From Candidatus Acidiferrum typicum (GTDB lineage Bacteria; Acidobacteriota; Terriglobia; Acidiferrales; UBA7541): DNA of 56,353 nucleotides. The stretch's first letter is position 1; each line of letters opens with the position of its first letter. The stretch spans positions 1 to 56,353 of the forward strand of contig DLMH01000086.1 of the NCBI GenBank assembly GCA_002478115.1. Reading direction: 5' to 3'. Below the pieces are notes generated by a model that was not told the origin of the DNA, did no database searches, and saw nothing but the letters and a program-made list of their open reading frames with translations. The translations under genes were made by a program, and so were the position numbers. Shown here one piece after another: positions 36,396 to 46,500 of this stretch.

Positions 36396-37581
36396 ATGTC
36401 AAAAATCAGCCATCTGGAATGTTCGCGGTGCCACGCCACTCTAGCCGCTGATAAGTCCCAAACAGTTTGCCCGCAATGCGCCGGCTCGCTGTACGTGCGC
36501 TATGACCTCGCGCCACTGAAGGGCATTGCCCACCGTGATCAAATTGCCAGGGAATCCTCTGCGACTGGGTGGTCCGGTTTGTGGCGATACCGCTGCGTTC
36601 TACCTGATGTCGAGCCCGTCACTTTAGGCGAAGGCTGGACGCCCATGCTGCGCAGCCGGCGCTACCCCAACGTGTTTCTGAAGGAGGAAGGCCCGAATCC
36701 CACAGGAAGTTTCAAGGCCAGAGGTCTGGCGCTCGGCGTCACCATGGCGCGCCATTACGGGTTGAAAAAGCTCGCCGTGCCGTCAGCGGGAAACGCCGCG
36801 GGGGCCCTGGCCGCGTATGCCGCAGCCGCTGGACTCGAAGCCCACATCTTCAATGCCCAAGGATGTGCCGTTTGCCAATTACGTGGAGGCGGTTCTGTAC
36901 GGTGCGAAGATTACCCTGGTGGATGGACTGATATCCGACTGCGGCCGGATGGTGGCCGAGGGGAAAGACAAAGAAGGCTGGTTCGACATGTCCACGCTGA
37001 AAGTACCCTTTCGCGTGGAAGGAAAGAAGACCATGGGCTACGAACTGGTCGAACAACTCGGCTGGGAGTATCCAGCGGCGGTGTTCTATCCCACCGGCGG
37101 CGGAGTCGGCTTGATCGGTATGTGGAAAGCTTTTGGCGAATTGGAGGAACTCGGCTGGGTGCGGCCGGGCAAGAGACCGCGCATGATTGCGGTGCAGTCA
37201 GCGGGATGCGCTCCAGTCGCGCGCGGCTTTGAACAGGGCGAAAAGACGAGTCGGATGTGGCAGAATGCAGCGACCTTCGCTTCCGGCCTTCGCGTGCCCA
37301 AGCCCTACGGCGACTACATCACGCTGGAAATTCTGCGCGAATCGGGCGGTGTGGCGCTTTCCATCACCGATGAACAGATTCTTGCTTCGCTGAAAGATTG
37401 GGCCAAGAACGAGGGAATCTTTCTATCACCGGAAGGTGCTGCGGCCACGGCAGCTTACGACCACTTGCTAAGCACCGGCTACCTCAAGCCCGAGGATCGC
37501 GTCGTGTTCTTTAATACAGGCGCGGGACTCAAGTACAAGGACGTAACCGCGGAAGCTGCTGGCCTACACCGTCCCGCGTAG
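36396..37581 (+). pseudogene. thrC: Threonine synthase (ThrC type II-like), one-base frameshift
   Basis: The protein begins with a zinc-ribbon-like CSRCH...CPQC motif and continues with TLGEGWTPM and the PLP lysine Lys107 in NPTGSFKARG. At 36852-36853 an extra A (TTCAATG for TTCATG) breaks the frame after GLEAHIF; the other frame then reads MPKDVPFANYVEAVLYGAK and runs to TGAGLKYKDV and the stop at 37581, with the PTGGGVGLIGMW phosphate-binding loop. Both halves join into one full-length threonine synthase (PLP fold type II), which makes threonine from O-phosphohomoserine. The gene is isolated from other threonine genes. Given its biosynthetic role, the frameshift is more likely an error or a redundant copy. 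Confidence 0.82.
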
Positions 37582-37645
37582 CTGGCGGAGGCCACGCCTG
37601 CCTTCACGATTTCCAGAAAGCTCTCTGTTCGCTTAACGCTGCGGC

Positions 37646-38027
37646 TTATCGCGCGGCGTCGCGCCCAGCAGGCTTCCAGAGTTCGATCGGGTTGCCCTCG
37701 GGATCGTACAAGCGTGCGAAGCGGACGTTTGGGCACATTTGCGCGTCGATCTCAACGCTGATCCCGGCGGCGCGAAGTTGCGCTGCCATCGCATCGAGAT
37801 TGCCTACGCGAAAATTGATCATCCACACTTTGCCGGCGTCCCCGAAATATGTCGTGGTTTCCGGGAAAGGCGCAAAGGCCGTTGGCCCGGCCTCCTGCTG
37901 CCAGGGAGGCGTTTCGTAACCCGAGGGAACGACGGCCACGCCCAGATGATCGCGGTACCACTCCGCAAGCGCGACAGGGTCACGGGCGAGGAAAAACAGT
38001 CCGGCCGATGCCCTTTACTTTTTCCAT
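37646..38027 (-). pseudogene. Small VOC/glyoxalase-family protein, one-base frameshift near the start
   Basis: The body (AVVPSGYETPPWQQEAG to LYDPEGNPIELWKPAG) is a standard VOC domain whose conserved Glu lies in GNPIELWKP. Reading upstream, the frame continues back through LFFLARDPVALAEWYRDHLG and then meets a stop. In the next frame, ATG at 38027 begins EKVKGIG. Removing one base at 38003-38006 joins them as a normal start, MEKVKGIGGLFFLARDP. So the original gene was about 126 residues long and starts at 38027. It lies 11 bases from the stop of the Tat-type TIM-barrel gene on the same strand and is probably co-transcribed with it. Function (isomerase, dioxygenase or resistance protein) is open. 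Confidence 0.72.
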
Positions 38028-38038
38028 TCTTGCCGCGC

Positions 38039-38926
38039 TCAGAAGCGCAGTTTGGAGAGGTAGTCGTAGCTGTTGGTGAGGCTGGCAAGAGCATCCTTCG
38101 GCCAATCGTTTTCGACGATGAAGTGCTTAATGCCGGCCTTGTCCGTGTTGGCGAAGATGCTTTTCCAGTCGATGACGCCAGAGCCGACATCGGTCATGTC
38201 AGCTTCCAGAGTTTCCAGCTTCGTTAAAACCGGCTGGTCGTCCGAGTATTTCGGCAGCTTCTTCATGTCCTTGACATGGACCAGCGGGAAGCGGCCCGGG
38301 TAGCGATTGAAATACGAAACGGGATCCTGGCCTGCGACGACGATCCAGCAAAGATCCATCTCCATGTTGCAGAGTTTCGGGTCTGTAGAATCGAGCAGAA
38401 AATCATAGGGGCGCTTGCCGCCCAGCAGTGGGCTGGGCTGAAACTCCCAGGTGTGATTGTGGTAGGCGAAGTGGATGCCGGCCTTGTTCGAGGCTTCTCC
38501 GGCTTTGTTGAATAGGTCGGCGATGCGTTTGTAGCCATCCGGCTGCTTGCGTGCATCATCCGGAATCCACGGGCAAACGATGTAGCTCTGCCCGATGATC
38601 TGTGCGGCTTCAATCGTTTCAGGCCAGTGGCTTTCGACGATGTCGTAGTCGATGTGGGCGGAGGGCGCGGTCAGCCCATCCTTGTCCAGGATGGCGCGAA
38701 CGTCCTTCGGTGAATGGTTGAAGAGGTCCGCGAACTCGACTTCTTTGTAGCCGATGGCGGCGACTTTGGCGATGGTGCCCTCAAAGTCGCTCTTCATGAG
38801 GTCGCGGACGGAGTAGAGCTGCACGCCGACTTTTTCGATCTGATGCGTGGCGGCGAAGCTCTTGCTGGGGAGGGAAGTCAGAACAGCAGTTGCGATGGAA
38901 GTTTCCAAAAAGGTTCGGCGGTTCAT
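38039..38926 (-). CDS. Tat-exported sugar phosphate isomerase/epimerase-like TIM-barrel protein (copy 2)
   Basis: A 295-residue protein with a twin-arginine start (NRRTFLETSIATAVLTSLP) and a xylose-isomerase-like TIM barrel. Characteristic segments are VGVQLYSVRDLM, GYKEVEFADLF, Glu/His candidates in HFAYHNHTWEF, MEMDLCWIVVAG with a metal Asp, VHVKDMKK and VENDWP. It is shorter than the barrel at 31750 and belongs to a different subgroup of the same fold. The start has AAGGAG about 12 bases upstream, and that sequence lies in the 3' arm of a small hairpin. About 46 bases above the start is an intrinsic terminator preceded by a sequence that could form an antiterminator, so expression may be controlled in the leader. 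Confidence 0.87.
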   Translation of the reverse strand: MNRRTFLETSIATAVLTSLPSKSFAATHQIEKVGVQLYSVRDLMKSDFEGTIAKVAAIGYKEVEFADLFNHSPKDVRAILDKDGLTAPSAHIDYDIVESHWPETIEAAQIIGQSYIVCPWIPDDARKQPDGYKRIADLFNKAGEASNKAGIHFAYHNHTWEFQPSPLLGGKRPYDFLLDSTDPKLCNMEMDLCWIVVAGQDPVSYFNRYPGRFPLVHVKDMKKLPKYSDDQPVLTKLETLEADMTDVGSGVIDWKSIFANTDKAGIKHFIVENDWPKDALASLTNSYDYLSKLRF

Positions 38927-38940
38927 GGTGCAATTGTACT

Positions 38941-39047
38941 CCTTCGTGGAGCGAAGGGAACAGAAGATTGGTAAAAAAAGAAGGGCGGTCCAACCACGCC
39001 GGACCGCCCTTCACCGGAGAGCACTTCATCAGTCTCTAGGCGGTCCT
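38941..39047 (-). promoter_or_regulatory. Candidate attenuator leader of the TIM-barrel gene at 38926
   Basis: Read on the minus strand, three segments occur in order: AGGACCGCCT (39047-39038), GAAGGGCGGTCC (39012-39001) and GGACCGCCCTTC (38991-38980). Segments 2 and 3 form a perfect 12-bp terminator stem with a 9-base loop, followed by seven T (38979-38973). Segment 1 can instead pair over 8 bp with segment 2, preventing the terminator. Closer to the gene, CCTTCG/CGAAGG (38957-38941) forms a hairpin whose 3' arm overlaps the AAGGAG ribosome site. This is the geometry of a transcription attenuator with translational masking. No known riboswitch was recognised. Confidence 0.5.
38973..39012 (-). 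terminator. Strong intrinsic terminator (12-bp stem plus T7)
   Basis: Perfect inverted repeat GAAGGGCGGTCC / GGACCGCCCTTC with a 9-base loop and a T7 tract on the minus strand. It lies upstream of a minus-strand gene, not after one, and no complete minus-strand gene precedes it, which is why a leader role is considered. Confidence 0.8.
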
Positions 39048-39065
39048 GTCAAGAAGGCCAAACAC

Positions 39066-39239
39066 ATTTTCCATTATTTTCCAATTACGCATCTCTACGC
39101 TATATATAAATGCCGCCGTTCAAGCGAGTTAAGGTTTGCTAGAGGAAGCTTGGGAAGCTAGGAACAAAAATCTGAAACGCTTGAACTGGCTGCACTTAGC
39201 AGATCGCAAGGGGCCCTTAATTGGAAAATAATGAAAAAT
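39066..39239. repeat. MITE-like element with 22-bp terminal inverted repeats
   Basis: ATTTTCCATTATTTTCCAAT at 39066-39085 (extending to 39087) is repeated in inverse at 39218-39239 with 21 of 22 bases matching. Inside, GTTCAAGCG (39118-39126) and CGCTTGAAC (39178-39186) form a second nested inverted repeat. The 174-bp unit has no coding frame and is AT-rich at its ends, as in miniature inverted-repeat elements. No second copy was found in this window and no target duplication is clear. Confidence 0.6.
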
Positions 39240-39580
39240 GACAATATAACACAATCGTACGCGCTGAATTGGCGTCAGATAAATTAGGCTTGAGGCCTCA
39301 GCGCGTGTCGGTTCCAGGCCAGTCAACCTACAGAACAGGTGGAATGCGGCCAAGAAACGTTGGAGCTTCATCGGAGGCGCGTTTTCACGAATGGCCGAAG
39401 TGGGGCGCGGCGCTCTGCGCGCATTCGATAAAACCGTTTGAAGGTAGGATTCAAAATGCGCTGACTTCTGGAGCAAGTCGCGAGCATTGGTTATCGTGCA
39501 ACGCGGTAGTGATTAGGCAGTCTGCTCAATTGAAAAATCTAAATCTCTTGTATCACCTCGGGGAATTGCATTGGTTTGGC
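39240..39580. other. Intergenic region before the SUMF-protein gene
   Basis: About 340 bp without a recognisable gene between the MITE-like repeat and the promoter of the SUMF-domain gene. A minus-strand frame of about 115 codons (39129-39476) overlaps the MITE and has no motif or start context, so I treat it as chance. Confidence 0.5.
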
Positions 39581-39610
39581 TGGACATTGCCATTTGAAAC
39601 GTTTTATATT
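39581..39610 (+). promoter_or_regulatory. Sigma-70-like promoter with LacI-type operator, SUMF-protein gene
   Basis: TGGACA (39581-39586), an 18-base spacer and TATATT (39605-39610) form a promoter 44 bases before the start codon. TGAAACGTTTTA (39595-39606), near-palindromic around CG as in LacI-family operators, begins 8 bases after the -35 box and overlaps the -10 box, an ideal repression position. The same layout is found at 48792-48821. Confidence 0.6.
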
Positions 39611-39653
39611 GGCGGTCGTAGTTGTCGTAGAGGCATCAAGCCAGGAGGCTGAT

Positions 39654-41843
39654 ATGACTTGCCGTTTTCTCCATGTCCTTGCTCTTGTACTCATTTGTGT
39701 CGCACCTGCTTTGGGCCAAGATTCAGGGTATGTCCCCGGTGGCGCGTCCGGATGGGACCCGGAATGGCAGCAGATTCCCGGTCCCGCATGCCTCACAATG
39801 AGGGGCGCCTGGGAAGGTCGGTCGACGACTTGCACACCCGAGGATCACGCAAATTGGCTTGCAGATGTAACGCATTGGCGCAACGAACGGCGCATCCGGA
39901 TCGGTTACGACGATTCTCGTTATGATTTGCCGGTATTGAAGTGGACACAATCGAGTTTCATGCAGCCCCAAATGATGGTTCAGGATCGCTTTTTCTACGA
40001 TCCTGTGGCTCACCGATATACGGTTGACCGGTACGCAGATGACACTGTGAAGCGTTACGGTGGAATCGATGCTGTCCTGATCTGGCCGACTTATCCCAAC
40101 ATGGGCATCGACAATCGCAACCAGCACGACATGATTCGCTGCATGCCCGGCGGAATCGCGGGTGTGCGCCAAATGGTCGCGGATTTTCATCGGAGAGGAA
40201 TACGAGTGTTGTTTCCGATGATGATGTGGGACCAGGGGACTCGCGACCCTGGAAAATCTTGGCCTAGTGCGATCGCGACGCTGATGGCTGAAATCGGGGC
40301 GGACGGCATCAATGGCGACACGCAAGACGGAGTTCCACGGGCCTTCGTGGAAGCCTCGGAGCGCGTAGGTCACCCATTGGCGTTTGAGCCAGAGGGAGGT
40401 CCGCCTGATGAAGCTGTGACCTACAATGTCCTAACCTGGGGCCAATTCAAATTCCCTTTTGATCCGCGCGTTGATCGCTACAAATGGCTTGAACCAAGGC
40501 ATATGGTGAATATTTCGGATCGTTGGAACCGCGATAAGACAAATGACCTGCAGTTCGCATTTTTCAACGGAATTGGGTGGGAGAGTTGGGAGAATATCTG
40601 GGGTATCTGGAACGGCATCACGCCTCGTGACAGTGAAGCCACCCGGCGCGTGGCGACGATCGAGCGCGGAATTGCCCCGTTCCTTGTAAGTATGGATTGG
40701 GAACCGTTTTTCCCGATGCTAGATTTTGGGGTATTTGCGAGTCGCTGGCCGTTGGGAGAAGAAACGGTTTGGACGATCATCAATCGCAACGAGTACAACA
40801 TCACGGGGCCGCAAATGGAACTGCCGGTTGAGCAGGGGATGCATTACTTTGATCTGTACCACGGCCTGGAGCTCACGCCAGAACAACGAGGAGACAAGGC
40901 CATCCTAATATTCTCGTTAAGCGCCAAGGACTACGGAGCAGTTCTGGCCACCAAATCGCCCCTTACGGAAACCAGAAAAGAGCTAATGAGAAAGATGCAA
41001 ACTCTCACCGCTACACCGCTGGCCAGCCTGTCGGACCGCAGGACCATTCTTAACCAACAAATGGTAGAGGCCGCCGCAACAAAGCCCCCGGCCGGGACTC
41101 CAGCAGGAATGGTCAAGATTCCCGAGGGCGATTTTCTTTTCAAAGTTCACGGCATCGAAATCGAGGGCTTCGATGACATTGGAGTAGACGTTCAGTATCC
41201 ATGGGAAGATTCGCCCCGCCGCTACCATGAGCACGTCGTTCACGTGAAGTCGTACTGGATCGACAAATATCCGGTGACCAACGCTGAATTCAAAAAGTTT
41301 CTGGACGTAACGCACTATCAACCTACGGATGACTTGAACTTTCTGCGCGACTGGCAGAACGGAACGTACCCGGAGGGATGGGGAGACAAGCCTGTCACGT
41401 GGGTCTCTCTGGAAGATGCGCGCGCCTATGCTGCCTGGGCCGGCAAGCGGTTGCCTCGCGAATGGGAGTGGCAATACGCTGCCGAAGGTACCGACGGTCG
41501 ACTCTATCCCTGGGGAAATGAATGGGACGCTTCCGCGGTGCCGGTTCCGGACAAAGGCCGCACGATGCGCGGTCCGGATGCCGTTTCCGCTCATCCAAAA
41601 GGAGCGAGCCCATACGGAGTCATGGATCTGGTTGGTAATGTGTGGCAATGGACGGATGAATTTCTTGACGAGCATACACGAGCTGGCATTCTGCGAGGCG
41701 GAAGCTATTACAAACCGCAGGGATCGATCTGGTATTTCCCCCAGGCATATAAATTGACAGAACATGGCAAACTTTTGTTGATGGCGGCAAGCATGGATCG
41801 CTCGGCGGCTCTGGGTTTCCGTTGCGCTCAGGACGCGCAGTGA
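39654..41843 (+). CDS. Exported two-domain protein: glycosidase-like N-terminal barrel plus SUMF/FGE-fold C-terminal domain
   Basis: A 729-residue protein. ATG 39654 has AGGAGG 6 bases upstream and a signal peptide (CRFLHVLALVLICVAPALG). Residues about 25-480 look like a TIM-barrel glycoside-hydrolase-type domain (HRRGIRVLFPMMMWDQG, GADGINGDTQDGVP, LAFEPEGG) that I cannot assign to a family. Residues about 483-725 are a sulfatase-modifying-factor fold (VKIPEGDFLF, SYWIDKYPVTNAEFKKF, KRLPREWEWQYAA, GVMDLVGNVWQWTDEF, GILRGGSYYKP). The paired active-site Cys of true formylglycine-generating enzymes is absent, so this domain probably binds carbohydrate or acts structurally. A deleted copy lies at 53.5-54.2 kb. 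It is preceded by a LacI-type promoter/operator. Confidence 0.82.
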   Translation: MTCRFLHVLALVLICVAPALGQDSGYVPGGASGWDPEWQQIPGPACLTMRGAWEGRSTTCTPEDHANWLADVTHWRNERRIRIGYDDSRYDLPVLKWTQSSFMQPQMMVQDRFFYDPVAHRYTVDRYADDTVKRYGGIDAVLIWPTYPNMGIDNRNQHDMIRCMPGGIAGVRQMVADFHRRGIRVLFPMMMWDQGTRDPGKSWPSAIATLMAEIGADGINGDTQDGVPRAFVEASERVGHPLAFEPEGGPPDEAVTYNVLTWGQFKFPFDPRVDRYKWLEPRHMVNISDRWNRDKTNDLQFAFFNGIGWESWENIWGIWNGITPRDSEATRRVATIERGIAPFLVSMDWEPFFPMLDFGVFASRWPLGEETVWTIINRNEYNITGPQMELPVEQGMHYFDLYHGLELTPEQRGDKAILIFSLSAKDYGAVLATKSPLTETRKELMRKMQTLTATPLASLSDRRTILNQQMVEAAATKPPAGTPAGMVKIPEGDFLFKVHGIEIEGFDDIGVDVQYPWEDSPRRYHEHVVHVKSYWIDKYPVTNAEFKKFLDVTHYQPTDDLNFLRDWQNGTYPEGWGDKPVTWVSLEDARAYAAWAGKRLPREWEWQYAAEGTDGRLYPWGNEWDASAVPVPDKGRTMRGPDAVSAHPKGASPYGVMDLVGNVWQWTDEFLDEHTRAGILRGGSYYKPQGSIWYFPQAYKLTEHGKLLLMAASMDRSAALGFRCAQDAQ

Positions 41844-41905
41844 GAAAACAAGAAGCGCGTCCCGGACCATGCGGAAAAGAATGCAGGTTAGGATAAAAGT
41901 AAAAA

Positions 41906-43355
41906 CAGGAGGATAACGCGCCGTTCTTTTCTGCATTTCTCTTTGGGGGCGTTGGCCTTGGGCAGTCAAGGACAGGGAGTAGCCACTCGTAAGAGCGAGG
42001 CGCAGGCGAGGCTAGCTTCCTCGGGGCACCCCGTTTCAAGTCCGATTTACCAACTTGGCTGGGAAGCGCGTCTCGTGTCGCCGATTGTTTGCGGTGAGGG
42101 GGATCACAAAGACTACATACTGGAAGCCGTAGGCTGCGTCTGCGCGTTTTTCGACTACGACAATGACGCATGGATGGACATCTCCCTTCTGAGTGGTTCG
42201 TTCATCTTTTTGTATCGAATTATGTGCAGTTCGACCCCGCGCACATTCCGAAGCCGGGTCAAGAAGCTTATTGCAACTGGAAAGGTGGCCCCGTAAATTG
42301 CGGCCCGCTGGGCCTGCCGCCCGGTTATCACTCACTCTACTGAATCAATGGAGACTGGACGTTTACCGCTGTGAGTGTTCAGGCAGACGTTGACGGACTT
42401 CGCGGATCGCATGGCATGACGGTCGTTGCCGCAGACTTCGATGAAGACGCCTGGCCCGATATTTTTGTCGCCTGTGATTCGATGCCAAGCTTCCTGCTGG
42501 TGAACTAGCGGGATGGAACGTTTCATGAGGAAGATGTAATCTGCGGTGTTGCGCTCAGCGATGACGGGATGGAAGAAGCAGGAATGGGCGTCTGTGTGGG
42601 CGACTATGACCTTGACGGTCACTTGGACCTGTTCACGACACACTTCACCGATATGGCATCTAGGTCTTTTCCACAACAATGGCAAGGCTGAATTTGATAA
42701 CACGATGAGGACCGCGCGGGTCGGGACGGTGAACCGTTTGATTTGCTGGGGAGCAGGGATCGTTGATCTCGACAACAATGAATTCCCCGATCTTTTCATA
42801 ACCACCGGCAGCGTTTACCCGGAATTGGAGCGAACTCTTCCCCAGTAACCGAACAAAACTCCGCGCGTTGTTTTTCGAAACCTAGGCCATGGCAGTTTCG
42901 AGGAATTGATCGAAGAAGCCGGGCTGGGTGTCGCCGCCGCCCACTGCAGTCGCGGATGCGCGTTCGGAGATTTCGACAATGAGGGTGACATCGACATTCT
43001 CATCGTCAATCTGAGCGAACCGCCGTCACTTTTGGGCAATGATCTGAGCAATAGGAATCACTGGCTAAAAGTAAAACTGATAGGAACAAAATCGAATGGG
43101 AGTGCCATTGGAGCCAGGGTTTCGGCGCGCTACGGTCAGAAGATTCAAGCTCAGGAAGTTCTAAGTCAGTCCAGCTTCTATTCTGCAAGTGATCCGAGCC
43201 TGCATTTCGGTCTGGGAGCAGAAACTGCCACCGATCTCGAAATTCGCTTGCCAAGCGGCCTGCGAGAAACTCTGAAGGGCGTGCAGGCCAATCAAATTGT
43301 TGTGGTCAAAGAAGGAATGGGAATCGTTACGAACAAGAAACCGGCCAAGGGTTAA
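41906..43355 (+). pseudogene. Broken CRTAC1-family gene (FG-GAP repeats plus ASPIC/UnbV domain)
   Basis: The remains begin with AGGAGG and ATA (not ATG) followed by a Tat-like TRRSFLHFSLGALALG, then DYILEAVGCVCAFFDYDND. After LLSG about 80-90 codons are deleted relative to the intact gene at 55236, and sequence resumes with FVSNYVQFDPAHIPKPG and CGPLGLPPGYHSLY in another frame. Several stops and frame changes follow (near 42340, 42507 and 42660, and at about 42847), yet FG-GAP units such as AADFDEDAWPDIFVACDS are clear. The last 150 codons (42906-43355) are open and contain the ASPIC/UnbV end (DPSLHFGLGAETATDLEIRLPSG). The gene follows the SUMF-type gene by about 60 bases in the same direction. 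It is non-functional as a whole. Confidence 0.85.
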
Positions 43356-43418
43356 ACCTGGCCACCTTTAGATCCCTCACACAGCCTGCCACAAGGAAAA
43401 AACAAGAGGAAGAAGTGA

Positions 43419-43485
43419 ACCCACCCTAGCTGCTCACTTGCAAGGGGTGGGTCCCACCCGGCTAATCTGCCTAGCCGAGTGGGAC
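43419..43485. terminator. Pair of hairpins between convergent genes
   Basis: ACCCACCCT/AGGGGTGGGT (43419-43452) forms a first stem. The second is stronger: GTCCCAC and GTGGGAC (43451-43485) with inner CGGCTA/TAGCCG. They lie between the CRTAC1 remnant and the TonB receptor stop at 43502. T-tracts are short, so termination in either direction is plausible but not certain. Confidence 0.5.
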
Positions 43486-43501
43486 GCCGTTGGGGTGAAA
43501 G

Positions 43502-46500
43502 TTAGAAGCTGAGGTGAAGCCCGAACTGGGCCGATCGCGGAAGGTTTTGTGACGTCGACTGACCAAATTGGGCGCTCGCCATATCGCTAACCGGTTGAGT
43601 GAGATTCACACGGTTGAAGATGTTGAAAATGTCCGCTCGGAATTGCAAACTGTAGCGCTCGAAGGTGAACACCTTCGCGATTTGCATGTTAACGTTAGCC
43701 AATCCGGGACCTATATAAGTATTGCGTCCTAGATTCCCCTCGCTTCCCAGGGATGGGATCGGGAATGCCGAGACAGAAGCGAAGCCCTTGATGAAGTCAC
43801 TTCGGTTTGCGGTCGATACGGCTCCGGCTGCTGGTCGGTTCGGAGTATCGTAATCGTAGCCGTCGGCATTGAAATCGCCGCTACCGGGTTTCAGCCCGAT
43901 GACGTTTCCGCTGGCATCGAAGATCGGACTAAATGCGGCGCTGGTATAGACGGTGAAGGGCAAACCACTTTGCAGAACCACGATGTTTGACATTCGCCAT
44001 CCACCGAGAAGAGTCTTCCCGACTCCCTCCTTGAAGGGCGACGGCAAGTCCCAGAGACTGTCTGCGGTGAACCTCTTGGAAACATCAAAGTCCGACAAGC
44101 CATGCTGAGCCGGAATGTCGAGAGGATTGAAGACCGCCTCACCGTTGGCCGTTCCATTGTCGTTACTACTCATATCATCGGTTGATTTCCCGAACGTATA
44201 AATTCCCCTGAGCTGCCAGGAATGGCTCAGACGTTTGGTGAGCATAAACGTGCCATAGTCCCCGTCGGCAATGCCGATGGTGCGGCCATAAATGATCGCG
44301 CCGAAGTTTGGGTTCAAGCGGGTCTGAACGCCCTTGTTAATGATCAGATCGTCAGGGAAACGGTTCACGTCCGTTTGGATGTACAGATGATCGCTGTGCG
44401 TGCCGTTGTAATCAAGCTCGGCGACTAGGCCGTGCCCTAGATCCTTCTGTATCGCCAGCATCCAGATATGGGTACGCGGCTGATCAACATTCGGTTGTAC
44501 GCCCGACGTAAGAGCGTTAATACCGACGATGCCTCCAGCGGGAGTCGTCTGAAACGAAATGTTCGGTACAGGCCAGACGGTTCCAGCCGAACTCCCGAAG
44601 CCATAACTGAACGGATGCAAAATGCTGTCCACGTTGAAGGATGGGTTGACCCAAGTTGGGGGATTGGCACGAGATGGGAACGACCAGGAACCATCCGCAA
44701 CATTGCTATAGAAGAGTCCATACCCTCCTCGTACCGCCATTTTGCCGTTACCGAAAACGTCCCAGCCAAAACCGATGCGAGGCTCAAACCCCATGGGAGT
44801 GTTGTCGGTTACGTAGGCGTTATTGCCGCCCCGAACGGACATAACGCCGGTGGCCACCTGTTCGGCAAAATCACTGCCAGCACCAGGCGTAAAGAACGGC
44901 ATTGGTGTGGTCGAACTATGGTTGTTCCCCCAGTGACCGAAGTAGTCGTATCGCAGACCGAGATTCAGCGTTAAACGCTTGGTCACTTTCCAATCGTCCT
45001 GGACAAATGCGCCGTAATACACCCAACGGAGCACATTGTAAAGGTTGGTGGCCAAGCCGCTGTTCGCCACTGTAAGTGCCGGTCCAGTCTGTGAAAAAGG
45101 TTCGTCCTGAGCAAAGTCGATAATATTGCTGAAGTTGAAAGTCGGCCGCAAGTCAACGTTTTCGAAGTTGTCGTCATCGTGATGGCGGTCAAAGTCGGCG
45201 CCAGCGTAGATGGTGTGCTTGCCGTGCGACCAGGTGAGCACATCGTGCCAATTAAAATTCTCGTGCACCCAGCCGTCGCCCCCCCAGTTAAAATACCCGG
45301 AATCGCCCGCGATGTACGCGACGGGAAGGTCCTTGAAGGTATCACTCTGCGTGTTCGGGACCCAGCCCACCGCCCGAACGAGCGTAAAACCCGCTTCGTT
45401 CAGAAGTGTCGGAGAAAAGGTGTGCGTCCAGTCGAGTTTGCCGTAAAAACCGGTATTCGGCTCAAAAATTCGAAGAGTCGGGTGGGGATCCGTTTGCTCT
45501 TGATTGGAATAGGTTCGGAAGAGGTCGAAGAACAGGCGGTTTGAGTCATTGATGTTGTAGTCCACGCGGGCATGATACTGATAAGCATTGTGGGTCGGGC
45601 TCTCCGAAATATTCGCCGTCCCAACGGCAGGCAAATCTGCGGGAAACGCCGAATTCGGATAAGAACCAGGATTTGCCGCTTCGACCTGGGCTACGGTGAG
45701 GATGTTCGACGTGGGATTAACTCCCGGTGGCGCCTGCTTGAAAAAGGCACTCGCAACACTGTTCGGGAAGTTCGACTCCACAAACTGCGCTAATTGGGGC
45801 GTCTCGACAGACACTATCTGATTCGTCGCATTCGAAGAAAGCAAACCAAAGGCGCCAATGAAAAAGAACAACTTATTCTTCAGGATGGGACCACCAAAAG
45901 TTCCCCCGAATTCGTTCCGCCGGAACACGGGCATTGCCCGGCAACCCGCCTCTCCAGGCGGGCAGTATTGAAAAATCGTTCGGGAGGTAAGTGTATTGTT
46001 TGTGAAATATTCGGAGAGCGAACCGTTAAAAGAATTGGTCCCCTGTTTGGTGAAGACCTGCACGTACGCGCCGCTGTAGCGGCCCTTGGAAGCGTCGAAG
46101 GTGGCCCCTGAAACGCGTACCGCCTCAATGAAGTCCGATTCTGGAGTCAAGTTCACAACGCCGTCACGGGAGGCGCTGTTCACACCAGAGCCGTCAACGT
46201 CGTACTCGTTGCTTTCCTGGCGCTGCCCCACAGCGTTGATTTGGTAAGCGGGTTCCTGCTCGAAACTGTCATTGTTGGCCGATCCGGAAGCAAGCGCACC
46301 GCCGCTGGGCATACCTGAACCGGTAATGCCAGGAGCCAGCTCGATCATGCTGGTGTAAATATTTCTTCCGAGCAAAGGCGCATTACCGATGGTCGTTTCT
46401 GAAAGTTCGCGCGTAGTGTTGCTCCTGTCAGTCTCAACTTCCGCTACCGTTGCTGTAACCTCGATGGAAGACGACTGCGTCGGCAATAACAGTGACGGAT

